Positions 45,072 to 54,200 of a stretch of DNA of 64,000 bases are shown piece by piece; the first letter of the stretch is position 1, and each line of letters starts with the position of its first letter. The stretch is from Gemmatimonadaceae bacterium (GTDB lineage: Bacteria > Gemmatimonadota > Gemmatimonadetes > Gemmatimonadales > Gemmatimonadaceae), in the NCBI GenBank assembly GCA_016720905.1, contig JADKJT010000030.1, positions 372,001 through 436,000 on the forward strand, read 5' to 3'. Below the pieces are notes generated by a model. That model was not told the DNA's origin, made no database searches, and was given only the letters and a program-made list of their open reading frames with translations. Both the position numbers and the translations under genes were made by a program.

Positions 45072-46367
45072 CTACCGGACGCCCAGCAGGCCGAGCACGA
45101 CCAGCAAGACCCACTGCGGACCCTTGAACCCGTCGGTGCGGTCATCGTACCACTCCTCCAACGCGTGCGCTCCGCGCCCGACGCCGCCACCATCCAGCGT
45201 GATGGCAGGCACCCGAAGATTCATGGGAATGTTCGCATCGGTGCTGGAGGTGGTGAGCGGGGCGTAGATGTTCATCGTCTTGGCCGCCGCCTGTGCGGTC
45301 AGCACCACCGCCGCGCTATCCGAGGTGCGGCCAGCCGGTCGCAGCCCCATCGTATCGATCTTCAGGTCGAGTGCCACCTTCGACTGCGGCCAACGGGCGC
45401 GCTCCTCGGCCAACGCCGCACGCAGGGCGATCTGCAGCTTTGCGTCGATGGCCGCGAGTGCCACGGCCGATTCGCTGCGCAGGTCGATTTCCATCACGCC
45501 GCGATCGGGTATGGAGTTCACGGACGTGCCACCGGACACGACGCCGACGTTGAACGTGACCTTGGGATCGGTGGTCACCTGCAACTCGGCGATCTTGGCG
45601 ATGGCGCGGCCCAATGCGTGAATCGGGTTCGGCATGCCGAAGGCTCCATACGAGTGCCCACCGGGCCCCACGTAACTCACGCGATAGCGATTGCTGCCGA
45701 CACCGCCATTGGTGATGCCGAATCCCGTGCCATCGACGGACAGGAATACATCAATGGAGTCCTTGAGCGGACCGGCGAAGATGGCACGCACGCCGCGCAG
45801 GTTGCCCGGCCCCTCTTCCCCCACCGTGCCCACCACCAGGAGTCGACCCGAAAACGGAATCTTCGACGCAATCACCTGACGGACGGCGGCCAGCGTCACC
45901 GCCAGTCCTCGGCAGTCGTCGCCAATCCCCGGGCCGATCAACTTCGTGCCCTCGCGCTTCACCCGCACATCGGTGCCTTCGGGAAAGACCGTATCGAGGT
46001 GACCGCCCAGCATCACCGTCGGTCCGGGACGTGCACCGCGAATCTCGCCGATGACGTTGCCCTCGCCATCGATGCGCACGTGTTCCACGCCCAGCGCCAC
46101 CAGCCGATCGCGAAAGACAGCGGCCCGTGCCGCCTCCTTGAACGGCGGTGCGGGGATCTCGCACAGCGAGACCTGCTGTTCGAGCGTCCAGGCATTCTCC
46201 CGTTCCAGTGACGCAAACGCCTGACGCACCGGCGCGAGTTGCGCAATGCGGGCCACGTCGGGGGTGGGCACCGGTCGCGATTGTGCAGAGAGCGTTGGCG
46301 CCGTCAGCGGGACGGATAGGCTGCTGGCGCAGAAAACAGCACGGGAGACCAGGCGATCGAAACGCAT
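45072..46367 (-). CDS. Secreted M20 family metallopeptidase
   Basis: About 431 aa from ATG 46367, chosen because it gives a signal peptide (FCASSLSVPLTAPTLSAQ); an upstream in-frame ATG exists at 46391. The zinc-binding motifs of M20/M28 di-zinc peptidases are visible: VMLGGHLDTVFP, GIGDDCRGLAVTL, VGTVGEEGPGNLRG, LSVDGTG, and the dimer domain with VGPGGHSYGAFGMPNP. The last His ligand is in GGGVGRGAHALEEWY. Resembles peptidase T / carboxypeptidase G2-like members. It ends with a short hydrophobic stretch (WVLLVVLGLLGVR), which is unusual for the family and may be a membrane anchor. Confidence 0.87.
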   Translation of the reverse strand: MRFDRLVSRAVFCASSLSVPLTAPTLSAQSRPVPTPDVARIAQLAPVRQAFASLERENAWTLEQQVSLCEIPAPPFKEAARAAVFRDRLVALGVEHVRIDGEGNVIGEIRGARPGPTVMLGGHLDTVFPEGTDVRVKREGTKLIGPGIGDDCRGLAVTLAAVRQVIASKIPFSGRLLVVGTVGEEGPGNLRGVRAIFAGPLKDSIDVFLSVDGTGFGITNGGVGSNRYRVSYVGPGGHSYGAFGMPNPIHALGRAIAKIAELQVTTDPKVTFNVGVVSGGTSVNSIPDRGVMEIDLRSESAVALAAIDAKLQIALRAALAEERARWPQSKVALDLKIDTMGLRPAGRTSDSAAVVLTAQAAAKTMNIYAPLTTSSTDANIPMNLRVPAITLDGGGVGRGAHALEEWYDDRTDGFKGPQWVLLVVLGLLGVR

Positions 46368-46478
46368 GACAGGATTCCGGCGGAAGGCCATACGACAACG
46401 CGTTGCCGACCGACCGGTCGACAACGCGAGAATAATACTGGACGACGCGACCACGTGCCGCCCATCCGACGGCGCCCG

Positions 46479-46928
46479 TTACGACGTAATGGTCAGGGTC
46501 CCGGCCCCGGTGTCCGCGACCACCGTGAACTCAAACAAGGACGTTGTCCGCTGACCTCCGGTCCAAGCGCCGCTGGCCGCGAACGTGGCGCCATGGTTGG
46601 GGCAACGAAAGGCCGAGCCGTTGATACTGATAGTGGTGCCGGCGTGTGGACAGATCAGCGAAAAGGCCCGATACGCCGTGGTCGACGCGCGCACCACGGC
46701 GATCGGCGTACTGGTGCCGTTCAGGCGGACGATGCCGCCGATTGCCCCGAGCGCTGCGTAGTCGGAGACACTCACGGTCACCCGCACCGAACCCGGCCCC
46801 GTGGGTGACCCTGACAGTCCGTCGCCGCACGCCGAGATCAGCAGTGTTCCCAGTGCAACCATCGAACCCTGCGCCAGAAATTCGCGGCGATCGAGACAGG
46901 GCAGGCTGCGCGTCGCCTTCGGCGTCAC
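46479..46928 (-). CDS. Rieske [2Fe-2S] lipoprotein (first of two)
   Basis: 149 aa from GTG 46928, which overlaps the stop of the second Rieske gene (GTGA). A Tat-like signal (LDRREFLAQG) leads to lipobox LLISAC (Cys34). A Rieske domain follows with cluster ligands in ICPHAGTTI (C93, H95) and RCPNHGATF (C109, H112). Short version of the fold, about 100 aa, as in small exported Rieske proteins. It probably carries one electron at the periplasmic face. Last gene of a four-gene minus-strand set whose other members are a second Rieske protein and two polytopic membrane proteins. Confidence 0.9.
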   Translation of the reverse strand: MTPKATRSLPCLDRREFLAQGSMVALGTLLISACGDGLSGSPTGPGSVRVTVSVSDYAALGAIGGIVRLNGTSTPIAVVRASTTAYRAFSLICPHAGTTISINGSAFRCPNHGATFAASGAWTGGQRTTSLFEFTVVADTGAGTLTITS

Positions 46929-47419
46929 ACCTTGACCAGCGCGTTCGCCCACTTCATGGGCTCCGTATCGCTCTCGTACGCGACGTTGGGATCGACCACC
47001 ACCTCGTTGCCTTCCTTGGTGATTGGCAGACGATCCATGTTGCGGGTTGCTTTGCCGTTGATGAAGGTGCCGTCGGGCTGGTACCGGGACTTGTGTCGCG
47101 GGCACTGGAAACCGTTGGTGCCGGGCAGCGCGCGCAGCGCCGTATTCTGATGCGGGCACGAGAGGGCGAAGGCAAACATATCGCCCTTGAACCGGCAGAG
47201 AATGACCTCGTTTGCCGTATCGATGGACACGCCATCAGTGGCGGGAATGGGATAGCGCAGCGCACCGCCGGGACCGATCGCAAGCGCCGACAGCTTCGAG
47301 AACGGCGCGAACGCCGACAACCCGGCCAACACCGCCGCCGCGCTCAGCGCGTCACGAAGAAAAGCCCGACGACCGGAACACTCGCCACTGCAGGCAGCGG
47401 CGCTGGTGGATTCAGACAT
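46925..47419 (-). CDS. Rieske [2Fe-2S] protein with Tat-type signal (second of two)
   Basis: 164 aa from ATG 47419. Tat-like leader (GRRAFLRDALSAAAVLAGLS) and Rieske ligands in LSCPHQNTALRAL (C88, H90) and FQCPRHKSRYQ (C106, H109). The domain carries a longer tail (DRLPITKEGNEVVVDPNVAY) than its neighbour. The two Rieske proteins are distinct in sequence and not a recent duplication. Overlaps the first Rieske gene by 4 bp; the membrane protein at 47464 is 44 bp upstream. Confidence 0.9.
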   Translation of the reverse strand: MSESTSAAACSGECSGRRAFLRDALSAAAVLAGLSAFAPFSKLSALAIGPGGALRYPIPATDGVSIDTANEVILCRFKGDMFAFALSCPHQNTALRALPGTNGFQCPRHKSRYQPDGTFINGKATRNMDRLPITKEGNEVVVDPNVAYESDTEPMKWANALVKV

Positions 47420-47463
47420 GTGGCAGGAAACGGGTGAAGAAAGTTCGTCGGGATTGACGGTGG

Positions 47464-47991
47464 TCAACCATTCGTGAGGATCACGCCAAGCAGGACTATC
47501 GAAATCCACAACATGAGACTGACGGCGGCGGAACTGCGAACGCCATCCCATTCCCGCTTGGGGAACACCACCGGCATCTCCGTGGTGTGAATGGGAATGT
47601 TGGCCAATGGGTGCAACACGGCACGCTCGGCACTGCGCATACGCAGACCGTTGGCCAGCAAGGCGACCACCATCCCCATCTTGATCCAGTACACCTTGGA
47701 CGCGGAGAATGTTGCAACGTCCGAGATGAATAACGCGGCGCCGCTGAGAAACGTTACGGCCAGTGCGGCGATGATCACCGAATGCATCGTGGCGAGATCG
47801 GCCACGACGGCGCGCACGGCTTCGGCGGTGCCCGGCGCCGCGCGCAGGATTGCGCGGTCGGCACCAATGGCCATACCGCCGCCGACGAACATGGCGACCA
47901 TATGCACGGCGATCACGGCCGTCGACAGCGTGGTGTTGTTGGCATACAGGTCGGCCCACGGTTGCACGAGGGTCGCAAGGGACTCGAACAT
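47464..47991 (-). CDS. Four-TM membrane protein with conserved-looking His
   Basis: About 175 aa from ATG 47991 (an upstream in-frame ATG at 48036 would overlap the next gene). Four predicted TM helices: TLSTAVIAVHMVAMFVGGGM, HSVIIAALAVTFLSGAALFI, VYWIKMGMVVALLANGL and AVSLMLWISIVLLGVILT. His30 in TM1 and His70 at the start of TM2 could be heme ligands. I do not recognise a named family with confidence. Its position between the Rieske genes and a b561-like protein suggests a membrane electron carrier. Confidence 0.7.
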   Translation of the reverse strand: MFESLATLVQPWADLYANNTTLSTAVIAVHMVAMFVGGGMAIGADRAILRAAPGTAEAVRAVVADLATMHSVIIAALAVTFLSGAALFISDVATFSASKVYWIKMGMVVALLANGLRMRSAERAVLHPLANIPIHTTEMPVVFPKREWDGVRSSAAVSLMLWISIVLLGVILTNG

Positions 47992-48008
47992 GGCAGCAGG
48001 GAAGGAGG

Positions 48009-48605
48009 TCAATTGCCAACCAGCATGATCAACCAACTGAACGTGGAAACACCCATCGACGCGAGCGCCACATTCTTGTGTTGCGTGCGTTGCGACTGCG
48101 ACTGTTCGGCATCATCCGCGAGACGCGTTCCGGCGTACACGAATCCGGCGCTGGCGGTGGTGAACAGCACGCTGTGCAGGATGCGACGTGTGCGCCCGCT
48201 CGGGTTCTTGCGCCCTTCCCACAGGTTGAGCCCTCCCGTCAGCGTCTGGGCGCTGAACAGAATGGCGCTTCCGGTGGCGGATGGGCCGTGAATTGAACGG
48301 GCCCAACCAGGCGCCGCTGATCCTTTCTTGAACAACTGGTCACCGGAGAAATAGGACGCCGCGAACAGCGGCATCATTCCCCAGGACAGTCGCTTATGCC
48401 AGGTCAAACGCAAATCGTAACCATCCGAATACACAAAGGCCTTCGTCCGGGGCTTGCGCACCGTATCGGCAACAAAGGTCAGGTGTGGGACCGGTCGTGT
48501 AGCGTCCGGATCGATCGACAACGGCGGCGCCTTCTTGGCGCTGTCGGCCGTCAGGGCATTCAAGGACATCAATACGGCACACGCGGCATTGGCCAATGGC
48601 ATCAT
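48009..48605 (-). CDS. Four-TM protein with b561-like four-His pattern
   Basis: About 198 aa. The start at 48605 (MMPLANAACAVLM) has AGGAGG 8 nt upstream; longer in-frame starts to 48797 lack this. After an exported-looking N terminus come four TM helices, each introduced by a His. H70 precedes WGMMPLFAASYFSGDQLF, H106 precedes ATGSAILFSAQTLTGGLNLW, H144 lies in RRILHSVLFTTASAGFVY and H176 in HKNVALASMGVSTFSWLIML. One His per helix in a four-helix bundle is the diheme arrangement of cytochrome b561-type proteins; identity is inferred from this pattern. First gene of the Rieske set and probable quinol or periplasmic electron entry point. Confidence 0.65.
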   Translation of the reverse strand: MMPLANAACAVLMSLNALTADSAKKAPPLSIDPDATRPVPHLTFVADTVRKPRTKAFVYSDGYDLRLTWHKRLSWGMMPLFAASYFSGDQLFKKGSAAPGWARSIHGPSATGSAILFSAQTLTGGLNLWEGRKNPSGRTRRILHSVLFTTASAGFVYAGTRLADDAEQSQSQRTQHKNVALASMGVSTFSWLIMLVGN

Positions 48606-49025
48606 GGGACAGCCTCCTACGGGAGCAGATGGTTTCGTGAATTGTGTCCAGACAGCGGCGTTCCATGAGAGGAGCATAGCCCGCGTGCATGAACGCTTCA
48701 TTAATTCTAGTGCCATGGTGCCTGTGGGCGATCGGCGACGGCGAATGTGATTCGCACACAATGGTCGCGGATACACAGGTGCTACACGCGAATGCACAGC
48801 CTCCCCATGCGATGGGCCGAGGCGTCGCGGGCACCGGCCGTTGTCGGCGTTCGGTAACGGTGGTCACGCCCGATGACGGGGCCAATGCACGACGGTTGAG
48901 GGGGACACAGGGACGGAGCCTGACCGGTGCGTGGCGACCAACGCGCCGAACCCGGTGACGTCCAGCGCCGGTGAAGGGGTGGCGGGTTGGCAGGGGGGAC
49001 TGCACCGGGTGAGATTGAAGGAGAC
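48606..49025. other. Divergent intergenic region (420 bp)
   Basis: Separates the Rieske/b561-like operon (minus) from the Omp85 gene (plus). It holds a short perfect dyad, GCGAAT-GTG-ATTCGC at 48741-48755, and no ORF that looks real. Promoters for both directions should lie here, but I see no convincing -35/-10 pair. Confidence 0.5.
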
Positions 49026-51275
49026 ATGACTGATCTATTACGCCCCCATGTGACAATGCGCTGGCGAGTACTCTGGATGACCGTGGTCCTGGTCGTCGGG
49101 CTTGCACCAATGGTGGTGCAGGCCCAGCCCGCGACGCGATGTGATGACAACCAGCGCGTGCGCGGTCTTCGGTTCGTGGGGAGTCCGCTGTACGATGGCA
49201 CGACCCTCGCGGCCACAATTGCGACGCCGTCGCCGGGACTGCTGCAGCGACTGCATCTCAGCGCCAGACCCTGCAGTGATTCGCTGACGCTGCAGTTGGA
49301 CGCCCTGCGCATTGCCGTCTTGCATCGTCAGGCCGGATGGCTGCAGGCGTCGGTCGCGGCCCATCAGACCGTGACGGCCAGCGGCATTCGCATCTCGTTT
49401 GATATCGTGCCGGGAGTCGCCGCCATCCTCGATTCGTTGCACATCGAGGGGCTGCCCGACACCGCCGGCGGTCGGCGCGCGTTCATTGCCCCATTGCGTG
49501 CGCTGCAGGGGCAGCGGTTCGATCGCATCCGGATCGATACCACCATCACGGCGGTCGTGGCGCGACTGCGCGAGGCAGGGTACCTCCGCGCGGGACGCCC
49601 GGAGGTGGTTGTACGTGTCGACAGTGCGACATCGCGCGTGCAACTGTCGCTGACGTTCGCCCCCGGGCGCATGGTCGCAATTCACGAAGTCACCGTCGAT
49701 GTGCAGGGGATCGGAGACACTCGAGCGACGGTGGACGTCGCTGACGTGCGTCGACTGACGGCGCTGCGCGCCGGCAATCGATACCGCACCTCCGACATCC
49801 TGCGTGCGCAGCGCGATCTCTATCGCTCGGACGTCTTTCGACTGGTGCTGATCGACACGGCCACGCCACCGCCCTCGGCGCTGGCCGGGGACTCGCTGAT
49901 CGATCTTCGCATTCAGGTGGCCGAAGCGCGCACTCGCAACGCGCGCGTCGGCGTGGGGTGGGCGACGCTCGAGTGTCTGCGTACGCAAGCGCGCTTCGTC
50001 GATCGACGATTCCTGGGCATTGGCCGTCGACTGGAACTCACGGCTCGCGCGTCGCGCATCGGGGTGGGTGCCCCGGCAGACTTCGCGCCCAACCTCTGTT
50101 CGGCCGCGTTGAAGGCGGACACGCAGTTCACGGTGCTCAATCACTATCTGGGGGCAACCGTGTCGAGCACGCGATTGTTCGGATCGCCGCTCTCGCCGGT
50201 CACGACGGTCTACACCGAGCGGCGCAGCGAACCGTACGCGTATCTGCGGGAAATCGGCATCGGTGCCCTGAGCGAGGTGTCGCGGCAGTTCTCGCCTCGC
50301 ACCACGGGCACTGCCGGACTGCAATACGAGAACGGCCGAACCAAGATCGACCCCGCCGAGTCATGCTCCCGCTTCGGGCAGTGCCGCAAGGAGGAGTACG
50401 ACCAGGCCGTGTTTGGTCGTGGAGTGGCGTTGCTCAATGCCACCGTCACCCATGATCGCAGCAACAACCCCATCGATCCCTCCCGCGGGTTCCGTATGCG
50501 GGGTGAGGCGCGGGTTGGACAAACGTTTGCCCGGCTCTCGTCGCTGCGCTTTTACCGGACGTCTGCTGAAGCGGCGAACTATACGCGCGTGTTCGGTGGC
50601 ATCGTCGCGACGCGGCTGCAGTTGGCAAGAGCGTTTGCACCGGGGGCGCGCCTGGTGGACGGGTCGCCGCTCATTCCGCAGCAGGAACGCCTGTTCGCCG
50701 GCGGACAGGGCACCGTGCGCGGCTTTCAACAGAACTTGCTTGGTCCGCTGGTGTACGTGGTATCCGAGGTGATGGATACAGTCAACAATGGTGTGTCGGT
50801 GAAGCAAGTGAAAAGTGGGGCGGGTTACGACCGGCCTGTCCCGCGCGGGGGCACGGCACTGCTGGTGGCGAACTTCGAATACCGACATGGATTCCGGTGG
50901 CTGGCCGAGCAACTGCAATTCGTCGGATTCGTCGATGTCGGAAACGTCTGGGAAGGTGGATCCGAACCGTTCAAGTCCGCCAATCTGCGGGCGACACCGG
51001 GGATTGGCATGCGTTTGCTCACCGCGCTCGGTCCATTTCGTGTCGACATCGGCTACCAGCCGTATGCACCGCGCGCCGGTCGCGCCCTGTTCCTCAACAA
51101 GGGGACCAATGGCGTGGGCGGCACGATTCTCTGTGCCAGTCCAGGCAACACCGTTTCCAGTGATCCGCTGAACCCCGGCAGCATCTTCGATTGTCCGGAC
51201 ACGTATCGACCACCGCAAGGGCGCGGTGTGTTGTCGCGGCTGGTCTTTCATTTTGGCCTGGGGCAGGCGTTCTGA
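49026..51275 (+). CDS. Omp85-family outer-membrane assembly protein (TamA/BamA-like)
   Basis: About 749 aa from ATG 49026 (AAGGAG just upstream; another ATG at 49056). Signal peptide VLWMTVVLVVGLAPMVVQAQ. POTRA-like repeats occupy roughly 25-320, for example VRGLRFVGSPLYDGTTLAAT and VAAILDSLHIEGLP. The bacterial surface antigen barrel follows (GVGWATLECLRTQARFVDRR, SNNPIDPSRGFRMRGEA, GGQGTVRGFQQN, FVGFVDVGNVWEGG, RVDIGYQPYAPRAGR). It ends VFHFGLGQAF, with the C-terminal Phe of outer-membrane barrels. Its stop overlaps the tamB start by one base, so it is most likely the TamA partner rather than the housekeeping BamA. Confidence 0.88.
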   Translation: MTDLLRPHVTMRWRVLWMTVVLVVGLAPMVVQAQPATRCDDNQRVRGLRFVGSPLYDGTTLAATIATPSPGLLQRLHLSARPCSDSLTLQLDALRIAVLHRQAGWLQASVAAHQTVTASGIRISFDIVPGVAAILDSLHIEGLPDTAGGRRAFIAPLRALQGQRFDRIRIDTTITAVVARLREAGYLRAGRPEVVVRVDSATSRVQLSLTFAPGRMVAIHEVTVDVQGIGDTRATVDVADVRRLTALRAGNRYRTSDILRAQRDLYRSDVFRLVLIDTATPPPSALAGDSLIDLRIQVAEARTRNARVGVGWATLECLRTQARFVDRRFLGIGRRLELTARASRIGVGAPADFAPNLCSAALKADTQFTVLNHYLGATVSSTRLFGSPLSPVTTVYTERRSEPYAYLREIGIGALSEVSRQFSPRTTGTAGLQYENGRTKIDPAESCSRFGQCRKEEYDQAVFGRGVALLNATVTHDRSNNPIDPSRGFRMRGEARVGQTFARLSSLRFYRTSAEAANYTRVFGGIVATRLQLARAFAPGARLVDGSPLIPQQERLFAGGQGTVRGFQQNLLGPLVYVVSEVMDTVNNGVSVKQVKSGAGYDRPVPRGGTALLVANFEYRHGFRWLAEQLQFVGFVDVGNVWEGGSEPFKSANLRATPGIGMRLLTALGPFRVDIGYQPYAPRAGRALFLNKGTNGVGGTILCASPGNTVSSDPLNPGSIFDCPDTYRPPQGRGVLSRLVFHFGLGQAF

Positions 51276-54200
51276 TGTCCGCGCGTCAGCGCCGGTATTG
51301 GTGGGCGGCCGGCATCATCGGTGCCCTGATTGCCGGTGTGTCGATTGCCCTGTTGTGGGTTACCGGCACGCTGAACGGACGTCGATGGGTGCTGGCGCGG
51401 CTGGTGACTACCATCGACGGCGCGTTCGGCGGGCGCGGGCACCTGCGGGTGGGTGTGCTGCGCGACATCTCATGGTCAGGTCACGTCCGCGCCGACAGCG
51501 TGTCAATCGTCGACTCGGCCGGAGTGCCGGTGATCCACGTCGCCCACGTGGACGGAGTCCTCAGCCTTGGTGCCCTGCTCGACAGGCGCGTGCATCTGCG
51601 CGCGCTGCAGCTGGAGGATCTGCGGGTCGATCTGCGACGTGACTTCACGGGCCCGTGGAATTTCGCCTACATCATTTCAGGTCCAAAATCCAACAAGCCT
51701 GCAGGACCACCGGGCTTTGGCGATGATATCCGAATCGACACGTTGCGCGTCTCGATCGGCACCATCACGACCATCGGACCCTGGGCGCCGAACGCGATGT
51801 TCGCGGGGGCGACGCGCGACAGCGTGATCGCGGTGCGCGACAGCCTGCACGACATCATCCGCACGCCACGTGGATTGCTGGAACGCCGCCGGTTTGCCAT
51901 TGAGCGGCTGGTAGCGCACAGCGGCATCATCATGCAGCCCAGTCACGCGCCGTCCAGTCTGATGATCGACTCACTGCGTGGCACCGTGTCGGATCCGCCG
52001 GTGCGGATCTCGGCGGCGGCCGGTCAGGTGTCGTGGACGCCGGATTCACTCCGTCTCGCGTTGCCGCAACTGTCACTGCCTGCGTCACACGGGAGCGCCG
52101 TGGGGCGCGTCTGGTGGCATGAGCCCGGGGCCGTTCGCTATGACGTCAATATCACCGCGCAGGCCGGGTTGTCCGACCTGACGTGGATTTGGGATGTGTT
52201 GCCGGCGGTCGGCGGGGGCTCGGCCACGGTGCGTATGCGCACGCTGGAAAGCGCCGATGACGCCGAGTATGCGCTGTCTGATCTCGACGTGGCGTCGATG
52301 AACTCGCGCATCAGCGGACGCCTCAATGTGATCGTGCGTCCGGCGGACATCCTGATGCATCACGTGGACCTGACCTTTGCGCCCATTGGCAGCGACCTGC
52401 TGCGGCGTCTGAGTTACGACGCGGTTCCCGCTGCCGTAAATGGATCGGTGACCGGCCGGCTGGTGGCGACGACGGGCGGTCCGCTCAGGAACTTCCTCAT
52501 TGATCGACTGGATGCGCAGTTCACTGACGCGGTGGTCCCGGGTGCCGTGTCGTCACTGCGGGCGTCGGGCGCGGTCACGATGGGCGTGGCACCGGCAGCA
52601 CGCAATGTGATGGTGCAGGCGTTTCGCGCGGACGTGCGCAGTGCGCGCGCGCTGGCGCCCACCTTGCCCAACATAGATGGAATCGTCGAGGGCCGTGGTC
52701 GCATTGTCGCCGCTGATCTGCGCGCCGCCGATGTCAAGTCACTCGACATGACGTGGACCGATGGGGCCGGCAACGTGTCGCGTGTCACCGGGGATGCGCG
52801 CGTTGGCTACGGACTCCGCGTGCCCACCATCGAGTTGGCGCTGATCCTGGATCCGCTGTCCATGCGCGCGCTGGCACGGGTGGACACCACCCTTGGCGTC
52901 CAGAGTACGCTGGCCGGGAAGGTGTTCGCGTCTGGTACGCTTGATTCGCTGGCGTGGCGGGCAACATTGTCGGCGGACAGCACCAGTCGCGTGGCGCTCA
53001 TCGGCACGGCGTCCATCCAACCGGCGACGTGGCGCGTGTCCGCGACGGGTGACGTGCTGGCGTTCGACACGCACGCGTGGACCGCGCGCGCGGATATGCC
53101 CCAAACGGCGTTGACCGGCGCCGTTCGCGTGAGTGCGGCTGGTCGGCGCGATTCGGCGGCACTGCAGGTGGACGAGGCGCACAGCGACGTCTCCCTGCGG
53201 CAGCTCGAAGCCGTCAACCGTCCGGCCTTCGACGTGCTCACCAGCATGACGCTCGATCGCCAACGGCTGCGTGTCGACTCGCTGACGGTGCATGTGGGTG
53301 GTGTCACGCTGGAGGCGCACGGCGCGCTGGCGCGCATGACGTCGGAACCCATCAACGCCGCGAGCGCCACCGCGTCGTTGGCTCCATCGGCACCGGACAC
53401 CCTTGAGGTGTCGGCACGCGCCGACACGCTCGAGTCGGTGCGCCGACAACTTACGCGTCTGGCGGCAACACTGGCGCCCCTCGACAGTGTCACGGCTGCG
53501 TCGCTGCGTGCGTTCGCGGCGGATACGCTCCAGGGCGACGCCTCGGTGTCCGGTTATCTGTTCGGTTCACTCCACGATCTCGATGCGACGCTGGCGCTTG
53601 GTGCTCGTGACGTGCAGATCGGCGCGATACGAGTGGGGCGCATCTTCGGCTCGCTCCATGCAGAGCACGTGCTGACGCGTCCCACGTTTGAAGGGGTGGC
53701 CACGGCTGATGCCATGGATGGCGTTGGCGCCATCCGCATTGCCTCGACAGAGTTCCGCGTCCAGCGCGCGAATCCGGACAGCGGGCGGTTGGTGCTCGAT
53801 GCCAGTTCCGCCAACGACGCGCATTTCGTAGTGCGTGGTGGCTATCTTCGGCGCGACGGGGCCCTGACCATCGTGGCGGACTCGCTGCTGTTTGCGTACG
53901 ACAGCGTCACCTGGCGCAGCGCGGCGCCCATTCGCATCGTGAGCGATGACGCGGGGCTGCGCATCGATTCGCTGGAAGTGCGTTCTTCGGCCAGGGGATT
54001 GCTGGCACTGCGCGCCGATGTGCCCATGCAAGGTGCGGTGCAGGGGACGATGCACCTGGAGCGGTTTCCGGTGGGCGAGGCGGCGGCCTTCGCTCTGGGG
54101 ACGCGAACATTCTCCGGGTTGCTGACCGGGGACGCGCATTTGCGAGGCTCACGCGCCTTGCCGCTGTACGATTGGCGCATTGATGCCGACTCGTTGGGCG

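Noticed and set aside
46479..48605. Classical cytochrome bc1/b6f complex
   Set aside because: No cytochrome b with four conserved heme His in two helices and eight TM segments, and no cytochrome c1 or f, is present.
49026..51275. Assignment as the housekeeping BamA
   Set aside because: It overlaps tamB by one base, and no skp/lpx neighbours are present, so a TamA-like role is preferred.
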